Positions 19,630-29,440 of a DNA stretch of 64,000 nt are shown here, one piece after another. The DNA comes from Vitreimonas flagellata. Its GTDB lineage: Bacteria; Pseudomonadota; Alphaproteobacteria; Caulobacterales; Aquidulcibacteraceae. The position numbers and the translations under genes are program-made. Position 1 is the first letter of the stretch. Each line of letters begins with the position of its first letter. The notes beneath the pieces are model-generated. The model was not told the DNA's origin. It worked only from the letters and a program-made list of their open reading frames with translations, and did no database searches. The stretch covers positions 868,001 through 932,000 of the forward strand of contig NZ_SBJL01000002.1 in NCBI RefSeq assembly GCF_004634425.1, written 5' to 3'.

Positions 19630-21255
19630 TTGACTGCTTCGAACACGCCGGCGCCAAGTTCCCGCATACATGAATGGTTGGCGGCCCGCTCCACATGGCA
19701 ACGTCGCGGCATCGCGACAGCCGTAGGCGCACTCGCCACGCTGGGCCATGCGCCGTTTCAGCTAACGCTCGTCTTCGTCGCCGCGATCACAATCTTGGTC
19801 TGGCTGTTGGATGGTGTGGCTGAACGCAAGAACAAGCTGTGGTCCGCATTTGGCGTCGGCTTCTTCTTTGGCCTCGGCCATTTGACCACTGGTCTCTACT
19901 GGGTGGCGTCGGCCTTCAACGTCGATAGCGGCGCATGGGGTCCAATCTGGGGTATTCCCGCGACGCTCGGCCTGGCGGCGGGGCTCTCGTTGTTTTGGGC
20001 TGCGGGCTGTGCGCTCGCGATGATATTCTGGACGTCTGATGCGCGGCGCATCCCATGGTTCGCGGTCAGCATTTTCGCGAGCGAATGGCTGCGCGGGCAT
20101 TTGTTCGGCGGCTTTCCGTGGTTGTTGCCGGGTTACGTCTGGACGCCCGGCGAGCCGGTTTCTCAACTCGCATCGATCTTCGGCATTTATGGCCTGACGC
20201 TGCTGACGCTTTTGGTTGCGGCGACACCGGCGGCGATCGGCGACGCTGGCCGAAGCGCCGGCCTGCGGTTCGCACCGATCATTGTTGCTGCTTTGCTCGT
20301 CGGTATGGGCTGGGGATGGGGTGCGCAGCGGCTCGATCACGCGCTGGTTGAACTGCCCGGAACGCAGCCGATCGTGCGCGTAACCGATTCCGGATTGTCG
20401 CAGAGCGAGAAATGGGTCGCGCGGCCGGACCAGGAATGGCGCGTGTTGCAGCGCTACCTGGAGGCGAGTGGCCCCCCAGAACAAAGTCGCGCCTCGATCG
20501 TTATCTGGCCCGAGGGAGCGATCCCGACGTTGAACTTCTTCATGCTCGAGAACCCGGACTTCATGGACGCGATCGGGCGCGGCATGGGCGACCGGGTGCT
20601 GATTACCGGCCTAACACGCCGCGAAGCCCTGGTTGATCGCGTTGCGTTCTACAACTCGGCGGCGGTGATTGACGGCGTGAGCGGCGTTGCCCGACTTAGC
20701 CAGACTTATGACAAGAACAGGCTAGTGCCATTCGGAGAGTTCATCCCTCTCTGGTCCGTGGTCAGTCGATTTAACATCGCCCCGCTGCAGCGAATTGGCG
20801 CAGGTTTCGATCCCGGAGCCCCGCCAACTCGGCTGGTGGTGCCGGAGGCGCCACCAGCGGTGGTGCTGATTTGCTACGAGGCGATCTTCCCAGGAATGGT
20901 GCCGCGCGGGGCGGATCGACCCGGCTGGATCGTCAGCGTGACGAACGACGCGTGGTTCGGCGGCGGCTCCGGACCGTACCAACACTACGCAATGGCGCGG
21001 TATCGGGCGATCGAGGAGGGGCTGCCTATGGCCCGCGCCGCGGCCGGCGGCGTATCCGCAATTATAGACTCGTATGGGCGCGAGGTGAGCGGCACAATGC
21101 GCCGCGGTGGATTTGCAGAAGCGCAAATTCCTCCCGCGCTGGTTGAAACTACACTAGCGCACTGGGGAAATATTTTGCTCGGATTGCTCCTTGCGCTCAT
21201 CGCAGCGCTAAGGTTTTTTCCTCGCCGCATAGAAAACAAAGGGCTCAGGGCATGA
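19630..21255 (+). CDS. lnt: Apolipoprotein N-acyltransferase
   Basis: Adds the third acyl chain to lipoproteins at the outer face of the inner membrane. The 541-residue protein has several hydrophobic helices, then a nitrilase-fold domain. The catalytic triad is visible: Glu in IVIWPEGAIPT, Lys in YDKNRLVPFGE and Cys in VLICYEAIFPG. A final hydrophobic helix precedes the C-terminus. The start is TTG at 19630 (MTASNTPAP). Its end overlaps the HTH regulator start by four bases. Confidence 0.95.
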   Translation: MTASNTPAPSSRIHEWLAARSTWQRRGIATAVGALATLGHAPFQLTLVFVAAITILVWLLDGVAERKNKLWSAFGVGFFFGLGHLTTGLYWVASAFNVDSGAWGPIWGIPATLGLAAGLSLFWAAGCALAMIFWTSDARRIPWFAVSIFASEWLRGHLFGGFPWLLPGYVWTPGEPVSQLASIFGIYGLTLLTLLVAATPAAIGDAGRSAGLRFAPIIVAALLVGMGWGWGAQRLDHALVELPGTQPIVRVTDSGLSQSEKWVARPDQEWRVLQRYLEASGPPEQSRASIVIWPEGAIPTLNFFMLENPDFMDAIGRGMGDRVLITGLTRREALVDRVAFYNSAAVIDGVSGVARLSQTYDKNRLVPFGEFIPLWSVVSRFNIAPLQRIGAGFDPGAPPTRLVVPEAPPAVVLICYEAIFPGMVPRGADRPGWIVSVTNDAWFGGGSGPYQHYAMARYRAIEEGLPMARAAAGGVSAIIDSYGREVSGTMRRGGFAEAQIPPALVETTLAHWGNILLGLLLALIAALRFFPRRIENKGLRA

Positions 21256-21665
21256 ACGACGAGCGCGCGGCGAACGCGATCGATAGAAAAATTGGTCAGC
21301 GCGTCAGAACTCGTCGCCTTGAAATCGGCATGAGCCAGGAACGTCTCGCAGAACTACTTGGGGTGACCTTTCAGCAGGTTCAAAAATACGAGAAGGGCGT
21401 CAATCGAATAGCGGCCAGCCGCCTGTATGATATTGCCGCCTCGCTCGATATGCCCGCGGCAAGATTTTTCGAAAACCTCGCCGGCGGCCGCGCCGGAGTG
21501 GCCGAAGACCGTCAGGAATTCGTTGAGGACGTCATGGCCACGCCGGAAGGCGCGCAGCTCATGTCGCTTTTTTCCTCGATCAAGAGCCTCAAGATCCGCC
21601 GCCGCGTCGTGGAATTGGTTAAAGCGCTCGCCGACGAAGCCGCCGAGACCGGAAAGCGCGGCTAA
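21252..21665 (+). CDS. XRE-family helix-turn-helix regulator
   Basis: 137-residue DNA-binding protein with a Cro/C1-type HTH at about residues 14-68 (IGMSQERLAELLGVTFQQVQ is the HTH core) and a short helical C-terminal part. It begins within the ATGA overlap with lnt and lies 87 bases upstream of metK. A regulator of this type between lnt and metK is a recurrent alphaproteobacterial arrangement. Its targets are unknown; control of metK is possible but not shown. Confidence 0.9.
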   Translation: MNDERAANAIDRKIGQRVRTRRLEIGMSQERLAELLGVTFQQVQKYEKGVNRIAASRLYDIAASLDMPAARFFENLAGGRAGVAEDRQEFVEDVMATPEGAQLMSLFSSIKSLKIRRRVVELVKALADEAAETGKRG

Positions 21666-21699
21666 AGGCGCGGTTTAAGGTCCAATAATTGCTTTGAAA

Positions 21700-21745
21700 G
21701 GGGCAACCCCCTATGAGGGCCGCTCATTTTGAGCCGGGCCTGGAG
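21700..21745 (+). promoter_or_regulatory. Structured leader upstream of metK
   Basis: Two hairpins occupy the 87-base gap before metK. The first is GGGG-CAA-CCCC (21700-21710). The second pairs GGCCGCTC (21718-21725) with GAGC and GGCC (21731-21734, 21737-21740) around an ATTTT loop and a CG bulge, directly before the GGAG ribosome site at 21742. I could not match it to the SAM-II or SAM/SAH riboswitch patterns I know. It could be a terminator for the HTH gene plus a translation-control element. Confidence 0.35.
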
Positions 21746-21752
21746 AAACCGC

Positions 21753-22973
21753 GTGGCGCGCAGCAATTACGTCTTCACGAGCGAAAGCGTGTCCGAAGGG
21801 CACCCGGATAAGGTCGCGGACCGCATCTCCGACACGGTGGTGGACGCCTTCATCGAAGCCGATCCCGAAGCCCGCGTCGCCTGCGAGACGATGGTAACCA
21901 CCAACCGCATCATCTTGGCCGGCGAAGTCCGAGCCGGCAAGCCTGGCAAGTCCAAGGCCGAGAACAAGGCCTTCACCAAAGAGATTATCGCCAGCCTGCA
22001 GCCCAAAGTCCGCGCCGCGGTGAAGGACATCGGCTACGCGCAAAAGGGCTTCCACTGGGAGAAGGCCAAGTACGCCTGCTATTTGCACGGCCAGTCCGCG
22101 CATATCGCTCAAGGCGTCGACTCGTCGGCGAAGAAGGATGAGGGCGCCGGCGACCAGGGCATCATGTTTGGCTACGCCTGCAGCGAAACGCCTGAGCTGA
22201 TGCCTGCGACGCTTCAATACTCGCACAACATCCTGAAGCGCCTCGCGGAAGTGCGTCACTCGGGCGAGCGCCCAGAGCTTGAGCCGGACGCGAAGAGCCA
22301 AGTCACGCTGCGCTACGAAAACGGCAAGCCCGTTGAAGTCGTCGCCATCGTTGTCAGCCACCAGCACGCGAAGAAACTTGGCGCGGCGACGTACTCGCAG
22401 AAACGCTTCGCCGACATCGTGCGCCCTTATGCGGAATCGGTTTTCCCGGCTGGTCTCATCACCAGGAAGACCAAGTGGCACATCAATCCGACCGGCAAGT
22501 TCGAAATCGGCGGTCCGGACGGCGATAGCGGCCTCACGGGGCGCAAGATTATTGTCGACACGTACGGCGGCGCGAGCCCGCACGGCGGCGGCGCGTTCTC
22601 GGGCAAGGATCCGACGAAGGTGGACCGCTCGGCCGCGTACGCGTGCCGCTATCTGGCGAAGAACGTGGTGGCGGCTGGTCTCGCCGAGCGCTGTACGATC
22701 CAAATCAGCTACGCCATCGGCGTGGCGCAGCCGACGAGCTTCTATGTCGATCTGCACGGCGCGGACACGATCGATCCAGCCAAGCTTGAAAAAGCGCTGC
22801 CGGAAATGATCGGCGGGGCGACGCCGCGCGCGATCCGCACGCATTTGAAGCTCAATCGCCCGATCTACGCGCGCACGGCGGCCTACGGCCATTTCGGTCG
22901 TCAGCCCGACAATGAAGGCGGCTTCACGTGGGAACGTGACGATCTGGTCGATCAGCTGAAGCGCCTCGCTTAA
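21753..22973 (+). CDS. metK: S-adenosylmethionine synthetase
   Basis: Makes S-adenosylmethionine from methionine and ATP. The 406-residue enzyme has the N-terminal signature [20 protein letters not shown], the DQGIMFGYA segment (methionine/ATP binding) and the loop [16 protein letters not shown]. The start is GTG at 21753, seven bases after a clear GGAG; the frame is open back to 21729 but those residues are not conserved. A hairpin terminator follows at 23008. Confidence 0.97.
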   Translation: MARSNYVFTSESVSEGHPDKVADRISDTVVDAFIEADPEARVACETMVTTNRIILAGEVRAGKPGKSKAENKAFTKEIIASLQPKVRAAVKDIGYAQKGFHWEKAKYACYLHGQSAHIAQGVDSSAKKDEGAGDQGIMFGYACSETPELMPATLQYSHNILKRLAEVRHSGERPELEPDAKSQVTLRYENGKPVEVVAIVVSHQHAKKLGAATYSQKRFADIVRPYAESVFPAGLITRKTKWHINPTGKFEIGGPDGDSGLTGRKIIVDTYGGASPHGGGAFSGKDPTKVDRSAAYACRYLAKNVVAAGLAERCTIQISYAIGVAQPTSFYVDLHGADTIDPAKLEKALPEMIGGATPRAIRTHLKLNRPIYARTAAYGHFGRQPDNEGGFTWERDDLVDQLKRLA

Positions 22974-23007
22974 GCCGGATAAAAGGCTGGAAAGCCGATA
23001 CCGCTAG

Positions 23008-23030
23008 AGTCGGGACAAAAGCCCGACTTT
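23008..23030 (+). terminator. Likely intrinsic terminator after metK
   Basis: A 7-base-pair stem AGTCGGG/CCCGACT with loop ACAAAAG is followed by TT. It lies 35 bases past the metK stop. The U-tract is short, so strength is uncertain. The rest of the 22974-23102 gap holds no gene that I can see. Confidence 0.5.
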
Positions 23031-23102
23031 GGATGGATTGTCGCCCGCGACTTCGTGATGGAGAAGCGGGACATACGAGAGCGGCTTCGCTAGATTTTTG
23101 CG

Positions 23103-23774
23103 ATGTCCTCATCGCTCGGCCTCACGCCTGAACTCGTCGCTTACCTCGCGAGCGCAAATCCGCCAGAACACGCCGCGCTGAAACGATGCCGCGAAGAGAC
23201 CGCGCGCATGACGCAAGCGCGCATGCAGATCAGCGCCGAACAGGGCGCGTTCATGCAAGTGCTCGCGCGCTTAATGAGTGCGAAGCGCGCATTCGAGATC
23301 GGAGTGTTCACCGGCTATTCCGCGCTGGCTACGGCGCTCACACTGAAGGAGATGCACGGCCGCGCGGCGCACATTCTGGCGTGCGACGTCTCCGAAGAAT
23401 GGACGACCAAGGCGCGTGATTATTGGCGCGAAGCGAACGTCGATGATGTGATCGAGCTTGTCATCGCGCCGGCGACCGAAACGCTAAAAGTGCGTATCGC
23501 CCAAGGGCAAGCCGGCGCCTATGATTTCGGCTTCATCGACGCCGACAAGACGGGGTACGCGGACTATTACGAGGCGGGGCTCGAATTGCTGCGCCCAGGC
23601 GGCGCGCTCTTGTTCGACAACGCGCTCTGGTCCGGCCGCGTCACCGATCCGGCTGACACCAGCGCTGATACGAGCGCGCTCCGGGCGCTAGCCGTCAAAG
23701 CCAAATCCGATCCGCGCGTCCACGCCGCCATGACCAATATTGGCGACGGTTTGCTGATCTGCGTGAAACTTTAG
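23103..23774 (+). CDS. Class I SAM-dependent O-methyltransferase (CCoAMT-like)
   Basis: 223-residue soluble methyltransferase of the caffeoyl-CoA/catechol O-methyltransferase type. FEIGVFTGYSALATAL is the SAM-binding motif I (about residues 61-76), and DFGFIDADKTGYADYYE contains the metal-binding Asp residues of the family; LLFDNALWSGRV is the following conserved strand. Its small-molecule substrate is unknown. It overlaps the convergent AraC-type regulator by four bases. Being next to metK may be coincidental. Confidence 0.88.
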   Translation: MSSSLGLTPELVAYLASANPPEHAALKRCREETARMTQARMQISAEQGAFMQVLARLMSAKRAFEIGVFTGYSALATALTLKEMHGRAAHILACDVSEEWTTKARDYWREANVDDVIELVIAPATETLKVRIAQGQAGAYDFGFIDADKTGYADYYEAGLELLRPGGALLFDNALWSGRVTDPADTSADTSALRALAVKAKSDPRVHAAMTNIGDGLLICVKL

Positions 23775-24550
23775 CTCTCGGAATATTGGCCCGGCGTGAC
23801 GCCGAACTCGCAACGAAATGCGGAGACGAACGCGCTCACGCTGGAATAGCCAACTTCGAACGCGGTCTGCGTCACATTCAGCCCAGCGCCGAGGCGCTCC
23901 ATCGCGACCAGCAGACGAAGTCGTTGGCGCCATTGCGCGAATGGCATGCCGGTTTCACTCAGGAACAAACGCTGTGCTGTGCGCACGCTTGCGCCAGCCC
24001 GGCGCGCGAGGATTGAGAGCGACTCGCCATTGCTTGGTTCGTTTTGCAGATGTTGCACGATCAGGAGCGCGCGCCGGTCGCGCGGCATAGGCAGAACTTG
24101 CGATGCCTTTGGCTCAAGCAAGGCAATACGATCAACGATGATTTCCGCCAATCGTCTCTGCGTTGGCTGCGCTGCGTCTAGCACGCTGGTTTCTGCGACC
24201 TCGAGAATGAGTTCGCGCAACAGCGGCGGCACGTTCAAGACGGCGCACTCGGAGGGTAGGGCGTCGCATATTGCGCTCGCCAGATAGAGGCTGCGCACCG
24301 AAGCGCCGCCGCGGGTCTCTTCGCGGTGGGCGATTCCCGCAGGCACCCAGACAGCGCGATGCGGTGGCGCGACCCAGGCGCCATCTGGTGTGACGACACG
24401 TAAAACGCCAGCCGACGCGTAACAGAGCTTGTTCCAATCATGCTTCAATTCGCCGGACGCGTAGGGCGTGGTGAAGCGCACGGCCATCGAGCGGACCCAT
24501 ATGGTGCCGTCCGGTTCCAACGAGATGGGCGATTGGCGTGTTCGAGACAT
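23771..24550 (-). CDS. AraC-family transcriptional regulator
   Basis: 259 residues with an N-terminal cupin-like sensing domain (WVAPPHRAVWVPAGIAHRE is the typical cupin segment) and a C-terminal double HTH (LARRAGASVRTAQRLF for the first, AFEVGYSSVSAFVSAFRCEF for the second). The signature FGVTPGQY closes the domain. Such small AraC proteins usually regulate a neighbouring gene; candidates are the convergent methyltransferase and the divergent glyoxalase-fold protein starting at 24623. Confidence 0.9.
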   Translation of the reverse strand: MSRTRQSPISLEPDGTIWVRSMAVRFTTPYASGELKHDWNKLCYASAGVLRVVTPDGAWVAPPHRAVWVPAGIAHREETRGGASVRSLYLASAICDALPSECAVLNVPPLLRELILEVAETSVLDAAQPTQRRLAEIIVDRIALLEPKASQVLPMPRDRRALLIVQHLQNEPSNGESLSILARRAGASVRTAQRLFLSETGMPFAQWRQRLRLLVAMERLGAGLNVTQTAFEVGYSSVSAFVSAFRCEFGVTPGQYSES

Positions 24551-24622
24551 CGGATGTCAGCTTAGCGCAAGACCGCCAAGGCTGTCGTCTCGCATTGTGG
24601 AAGCCGCAGCAGGAGGATCCTC

Positions 24623-25000
24623 GTGGCCCACGTCGCCCACTTCTCGATCAACGCAGACGACCTCGATCGCGCGAAGGCATTTTACGATGCGGCCTTCGGT
24701 TGGGGTTTCCAAGCCTACGGGCCGCCGGGCTTCTACATGATCCAGGGCGCCGGCGGCCCGGCCGGCATGTTCGCAAGCTTGCAGCAGCGCCGCGAAATTG
24801 TGCCCGGCAAGCCGATGCACGGGCTTGAATGCACGCTGGCGGTGGAAGACAGCGCGGCGGCCGAGGCGGCTGTGCTGAAAGCGGGCGGCAAGATCGTGAT
24901 GCCGCGGACCATTCTGGCGGGTGTCGGCACGCTGTTCTTCTTCGAGGACACCGAAGGCAACATCATGGGCGCCATGCAGTACGACCCGGCGGCGCGCTGA
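24623..25000 (+). CDS. VOC-superfamily (glyoxalase/bleomycin-resistance fold) protein
   Basis: 125-residue protein of the vicinal-oxygen-chelate fold. FSINADDLDRAKAFYDAAFGW is the typical first betaalpha-beta module and FFEDTEGNIMGAMQ the closing metal-ligand strand, in which Glu is kept (DTEGN). The start is GTG at 24623 with a strong AGGAGG just upstream. The substrate cannot be inferred. It is divergent from the AraC-type gene, which may control it, and lies 84 bases before mdh. Confidence 0.85.
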   Translation: MAHVAHFSINADDLDRAKAFYDAAFGWGFQAYGPPGFYMIQGAGGPAGMFASLQQRREIVPGKPMHGLECTLAVEDSAAAEAAVLKAGGKIVMPRTILAGVGTLFFFEDTEGNIMGAMQYDPAAR

Positions 25001-26047
<1,047 letters not shown>

Positions 26048-26069
26048 GACATCATCGCAAGATTGAACC

Positions 26070-26110
26070 AACGCCGTCGCAAGTCTCTGGCTTGCGGCGG
26101 CGTTTTGTTT
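26070..26110 (+). terminator. Strong intrinsic terminator after mdh
   Basis: A 14-base-pair stem (left arm 26070-26083, right arm 26091-26104, one G-U pair) closes a 7-base loop TCTCTGG and runs into TTGTTT. This isolates mdh from the following acetyltransferase gene. Confidence 0.88.
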
Positions 26111-26121
26111 AGGCTCGATGC

Positions 26122-26676
26122 ATGAGCCTTGGCCCCACACTCACCACCGAACGCCTCATCCTTCGCCCGCCTGTCCATGCCGACTTTGATGGCTTTGCCG
26201 AGATGGCTTCCGAAGAGGACACGATGCGGTTTATCGGCGGCGTCACGCCGCGCGATGGGGCGTGGCGGGTGATGGCGACGCTGACGGGTGCGTGGGCGTT
26301 GTTGGGCTATTCGATGTTCTCGGTGTTGCGGCGCGACACCGGCGAATGGATCGGGCGCTTGGGCCCGTGGCGTCCGGGCGGCAAGGAAGGCGGCTGGCCG
26401 GGCGATGAAGTCGGTTGGGGTGTGAAGCGAAGTGCGGCAGGGCAGGGCTTCGCGCAAGAGGGCGCGATCGCTGCCATCGATTGGGCGTTCGATCAGCTTG
26501 GCTGGGAGAATGTGATCCATTGCATCGACAAGCAGAACGCGCCGTCGATCGCGCTGGCGAAGCGTTTGGGCTCATCGGTGCAACGCGAAGGCGTGGCGCT
26601 GGCGCCGCCATTTGAGATGCACAAGGTCGATCTCTACGGCCAGAGCAAAGCGGCCTGGAAAGCGCGCAAGCGCTAG
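26122..26676 (+). CDS. GNAT-family N-acetyltransferase (RimJ/RimL type)
   Basis: 184 residues. It begins with the characteristic LTTERLILRPPVHADFDGF of acetyltransferases related to RimJ/RimL; the acetyl-CoA loop region is VKRSAAGQGFAQEGAIAAIDWAF, where the usual Gly-rich loop is replaced by AAGQGFAQE. The C-terminal part (IDKQNAPSIALAKRLGS) matches the family. The start ATG is only 12 bases after the mdh terminator. Substrate unknown. It overlaps the stop of the convergent oxygenase gene by four bases. Confidence 0.88.
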   Translation: MSLGPTLTTERLILRPPVHADFDGFAEMASEEDTMRFIGGVTPRDGAWRVMATLTGAWALLGYSMFSVLRRDTGEWIGRLGPWRPGGKEGGWPGDEVGWGVKRSAAGQGFAQEGAIAAIDWAFDQLGWENVIHCIDKQNAPSIALAKRLGSSVQREGVALAPPFEMHKVDLYGQSKAAWKARKR

Positions 26677-27401
26677 CCGCCAACAGCGTCGTCGCGAAAC
26701 CAGCCCGCCATCGAAAGCCGTGGCTTCGGTGTAAATTGCGAGATCGCGGTGACGGTGTGGGCTTGCTGGCCGTCGAACACGGTGAGCGTATTGAAGCGCG
26801 GAATGAAGCCGCGGCGGATGTCGCCGGCATCATCGACAAACACGAGCAAACCACCCCAATCGGCGCGCCAGTCGCGTGAGAAGCCGATCGTATAGGCGGC
26901 GCGGCCGTGCACGGCGGAATCGTCGTCCTTGTGCGTTGTCAGATAATGCCCAGGCCCATAGAGCGAGGCGTGCACATCGACCTTGGTGAGCTTGGGATAG
27001 GAAATCAGCGCGCGCGCAAAGTTGAGGAATTCAGGCGCGTTCAAGAAATCGGTCAGTGCGTGGATCGGGTGACCCGGATCCCAGGCTTGCAGGCGCGCCA
27101 TGATCATGGGGTACATGAAATAAGTGTAGCCGATCGATTGCGCGGCGCGCTCGCGAATGCCGGCGTCGAGCGATTGCTTTTCCTGCGGCGTAAGCGAGGC
27201 GAGCTCTTCGGGCTTCAGCAGCACGTTCTGGCCGGAATCGTCCTGGCAGATCAGCCGCCACGGCACGCTGGCGATCACGCGTTCGATTTCGTTCGCCACC
27301 GCCGTTTCGAACAGGTTTGGAACCTGCACGCATTTCTCTTGGCGGAAGATGCTCGCGTAATGCGCGGGATCGAGGGCGGGGTTGAGCCTAAGCTGCATCA
27401 T
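26673..27401 (-). CDS. 2-oxoglutarate/Fe(II)-dependent oxygenase, prolyl-4-hydroxylase-like
   Basis: About 242 residues. The double-stranded beta-helix metal site is visible as HKDD (H-x-D) after the GPGHYLTT segment, with the distal His in GQQAHTV and the 2-oxoglutarate-binding Arg in KPRLSMAGWFRDD. Such proteins hydroxylate proline or other protein or peptide residues; the substrate here is unknown. The frame is open far upstream to 27851, but that part is the antisense of the M28 peptidase gene, so I place the start at one of the two adjacent ATGs near 27401. It is divergent from the peptidase. Confidence 0.85.
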   Translation of the reverse strand: MMQLRLNPALDPAHYASIFRQEKCVQVPNLFETAVANEIERVIASVPWRLICQDDSGQNVLLKPEELASLTPQEKQSLDAGIRERAAQSIGYTYFMYPMIMARLQAWDPGHPIHALTDFLNAPEFLNFARALISYPKLTKVDVHASLYGPGHYLTTHKDDDSAVHGRAAYTIGFSRDWRADWGGLLVFVDDAGDIRRGFIPRFNTLTVFDGQQAHTVTAISQFTPKPRLSMAGWFRDDAVGG

Positions 27402-27483
27402 TCCTGGCGTGCTGTTTGTCGCTTTTCTATAGAGCGGGCAGTGTAATGGGAAGTATCCGCTACGCGGGCGAAGAGGGGGTGTC

Positions 27484-28923
27484 ATGCGTATTTGTCTTGC
27501 CGCGATGTCGGGTCTTGTGTTGGCGCTCGCCTCAAATGCGTATGCGCAGACGCCGGCGCCGGGATTCACGGTTGCGGTAAACCCGCCGCCGTCGCCGGAG
27601 GTGGCGCCGATCAGCGCTGAGCAGCAGCGCAACGTGGATCGCCTGCGCGACCGCGCGCTGCAAAGCGATCTGGCTTGGGAGATCGTCGAGGACCTCGTCA
27701 CCGAAGTCGGACCGCGCTTGGCGGGTTCGCCGGAAGAAGCGCGCGCGCGTGTGTGGGCCGAAGCTATGCTGCGCGCGAACCGCTTCACCGGCGTGCGCAC
27801 GGACGATTTCACCATTCCGTTCTGGCACGCGCGTCGCCAGGAAGCGTTCATCGTCTCGCCGACGCGTCAGTACATGGTGACGGCCGCATTGGGTGGTTCG
27901 CCATCGACGCCGCAAGGCGGGCTCGAAGCTGAGGTGGTGCGTTTTGCCGACATGGCGGCGCTGGAAGCCGCGCCGAATAGCGCCATCGCCGGACGCATCG
28001 TGTTCATCGATGAACGCATGACGCGTACGCAGGATGGCTCGGGCTATGGCGCGGCTGTATCGAAGCGCGGGCGCTGCGCGCCAGTGGCGCAAGCGAAAGG
28101 CGCGGTGGCGTGCCTTATTCGCTCGGTCGGCACCGATCCGCATCGCTTTGCGCACCAGGGCGGCTCGTCGCGTCAAGCGGAAGGCGCGTCATTGCCTGCC
28201 GCCGCGATCTCGCCGGCGGACGCCGATCAACTCGCGCGTCTGATCGCGCGCGGTCCCACGCGCGTGAATCTCAACATCGAAGCCGATATTCGCGACAACG
28301 CGCCGTCAGGCAACGTGATCGCCGAAGTGCGTGGCCGTGAGCGTCCGGACGAAATCATTGTGCTCGCGGCGCATTTGGATTCTTGGGATTTGGGGCAGGG
28401 CGCGATCGATGACGGCGCCGGCGTCGCAATCATCACCGCCGCCGCGCGCTTGATTCAAGATTTGCCCCGCCGTCCACGTCGCACGATCCGCATTCTGCTG
28501 GCGGGCGCCGAAGAGAATGGCGTGCATGGCGGCGCTGCGTATGGCCGCATGCATGCGAACGAAAACCATATCGTCGCCGCGGAGAGCGATTTCGGCGCGG
28601 GCCGAATCTATCGTTTCCGCACGCGCTTTGCCGATGCGGCGTTGCCGTATGGTCGCGCGATCCAGCGCCAGCTCGCACCGCTTGGGATCAATATGGGCGA
28701 CAATGCCGCGACGGGCGGCGCCGACACGGGCGCGTTGCGTGCGGCGGGTGTGCCAGTAGTCGATTTGAGCCAGGATGGTTTGGACTATTTCGACTATCAC
28801 CACACGGCCGACGACACGCTCGACAAGATCGATCCCGAAGCGCTTCGCCAAAACGTCGCCGCCTGGGCGATCTTTGCGTATCTCGCGGCTGACACGGATT
28901 GGGTGTTCCGCGCGGAGGAGTAA
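27484..28923 (+). CDS. Secreted M28-family zinc aminopeptidase
   Basis: 479 residues with an N-terminal signal peptide (cleavage expected near SNAYAQ, residue about 22). A protease-associated region is inserted before the M28 catalytic core. Zinc ligands are visible in order: His in AAHLDSWD, Asp in GAIDDGAG, the catalytic Glu pair in GAEENG, Asp in ESDFGA and His in YHHTADD. It resembles carboxypeptidase Q/aminopeptidases that degrade peptides in the periplasm. It leads a same-strand run with the DUF6265 and GNAT genes. Confidence 0.92.
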   Translation: MRICLAAMSGLVLALASNAYAQTPAPGFTVAVNPPPSPEVAPISAEQQRNVDRLRDRALQSDLAWEIVEDLVTEVGPRLAGSPEEARARVWAEAMLRANRFTGVRTDDFTIPFWHARRQEAFIVSPTRQYMVTAALGGSPSTPQGGLEAEVVRFADMAALEAAPNSAIAGRIVFIDERMTRTQDGSGYGAAVSKRGRCAPVAQAKGAVACLIRSVGTDPHRFAHQGGSSRQAEGASLPAAAISPADADQLARLIARGPTRVNLNIEADIRDNAPSGNVIAEVRGRERPDEIIVLAAHLDSWDLGQGAIDDGAGVAIITAAARLIQDLPRRPRRTIRILLAGAEENGVHGGAAYGRMHANENHIVAAESDFGAGRIYRFRTRFADAALPYGRAIQRQLAPLGINMGDNAATGGADTGALRAAGVPVVDLSQDGLDYFDYHHTADDTLDKIDPEALRQNVAAWAIFAYLAADTDWVFRAEE

Positions 28924-28972
28924 TGTCGAAATCGGCGGCGGTCGTGCGTCATGGGCAAGAGGAGGGCAGAGA

Positions 28973-29440
28973 ATGCTGAAGCTCTTGAAGACCGTGATGT
29001 TCGCTGCGGCGTTGGCGGCTAGCCCGGCGGCGTATGCGCAGACTATTGACAACGCCGCTTGGCTCACGGGGCGCTGGGTTGGCGAAGGACTGGGCGGCGA
29101 GCTGGAAGAGGTTTGGTCGCCGCCCGTCGGCGGGCAGATGGTTGGCCATTTCCGGCTCGTACGTGATGGCGCGCCGGTCTTCTATGAAATCATGTTGATC
29201 GATGTGGTCGAAGGCGGCGTGCGGATGCGCGTGAAGCACTTCAATCCGGATTTTGTGGGCTGGGAAGAGAAAGATCGTTGGGTGACATTTGAGCCCGTCT
29301 CGGCGTCGGAAAACGAACTTGTCTTTTCCAGCCTCAGCATTCAGCGCGAGGGCCCGGACGACATGGTCATGCGACTGCGTATTCGCTATGCGGACGGCCC
29401 ACGCGAGGAAGTCTTGCGGTTCAGGCGCGCACGGACATGA
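28973..29440 (+). CDS. Exported protein with DUF6265-like domain
   Basis: 155 residues: a signal peptide (MLKLLKTVMFAAALAASPA, cleaved before QTIDN) followed by a compact beta-rich domain. WLTGRWVGEGLGGELEEVW and VKHFNPDFVGWEEKDRW resemble the family known to me as DUF6265, whose function is not established. The start ATG has GAGG upstream; the frame is open earlier but without a signal peptide. It overlaps the next acetyltransferase by ATGA. Confidence 0.8.
   Translation: MLKLLKTVMFAAALAASPAAYAQTIDNAAWLTGRWVGEGLGGELEEVWSPPVGGQMVGHFRLVRDGAPVFYEIMLIDVVEGGVRMRVKHFNPDFVGWEEKDRWVTFEPVSASENELVFSSLSIQREGPDDMVMRLRIRYADGPREEVLRFRRART

Noticed and set aside
23008-23102. Small RNA or riboswitch downstream of metK
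   Set aside because: Only one clear hairpin with a short T run is present, best explained as the metK terminator.
27402-27851. N-terminal extension of the 2OG oxygenase
   Set aside because: These 150 codons are antisense to the M28 signal peptide and N-terminus and lack protein-like composition.
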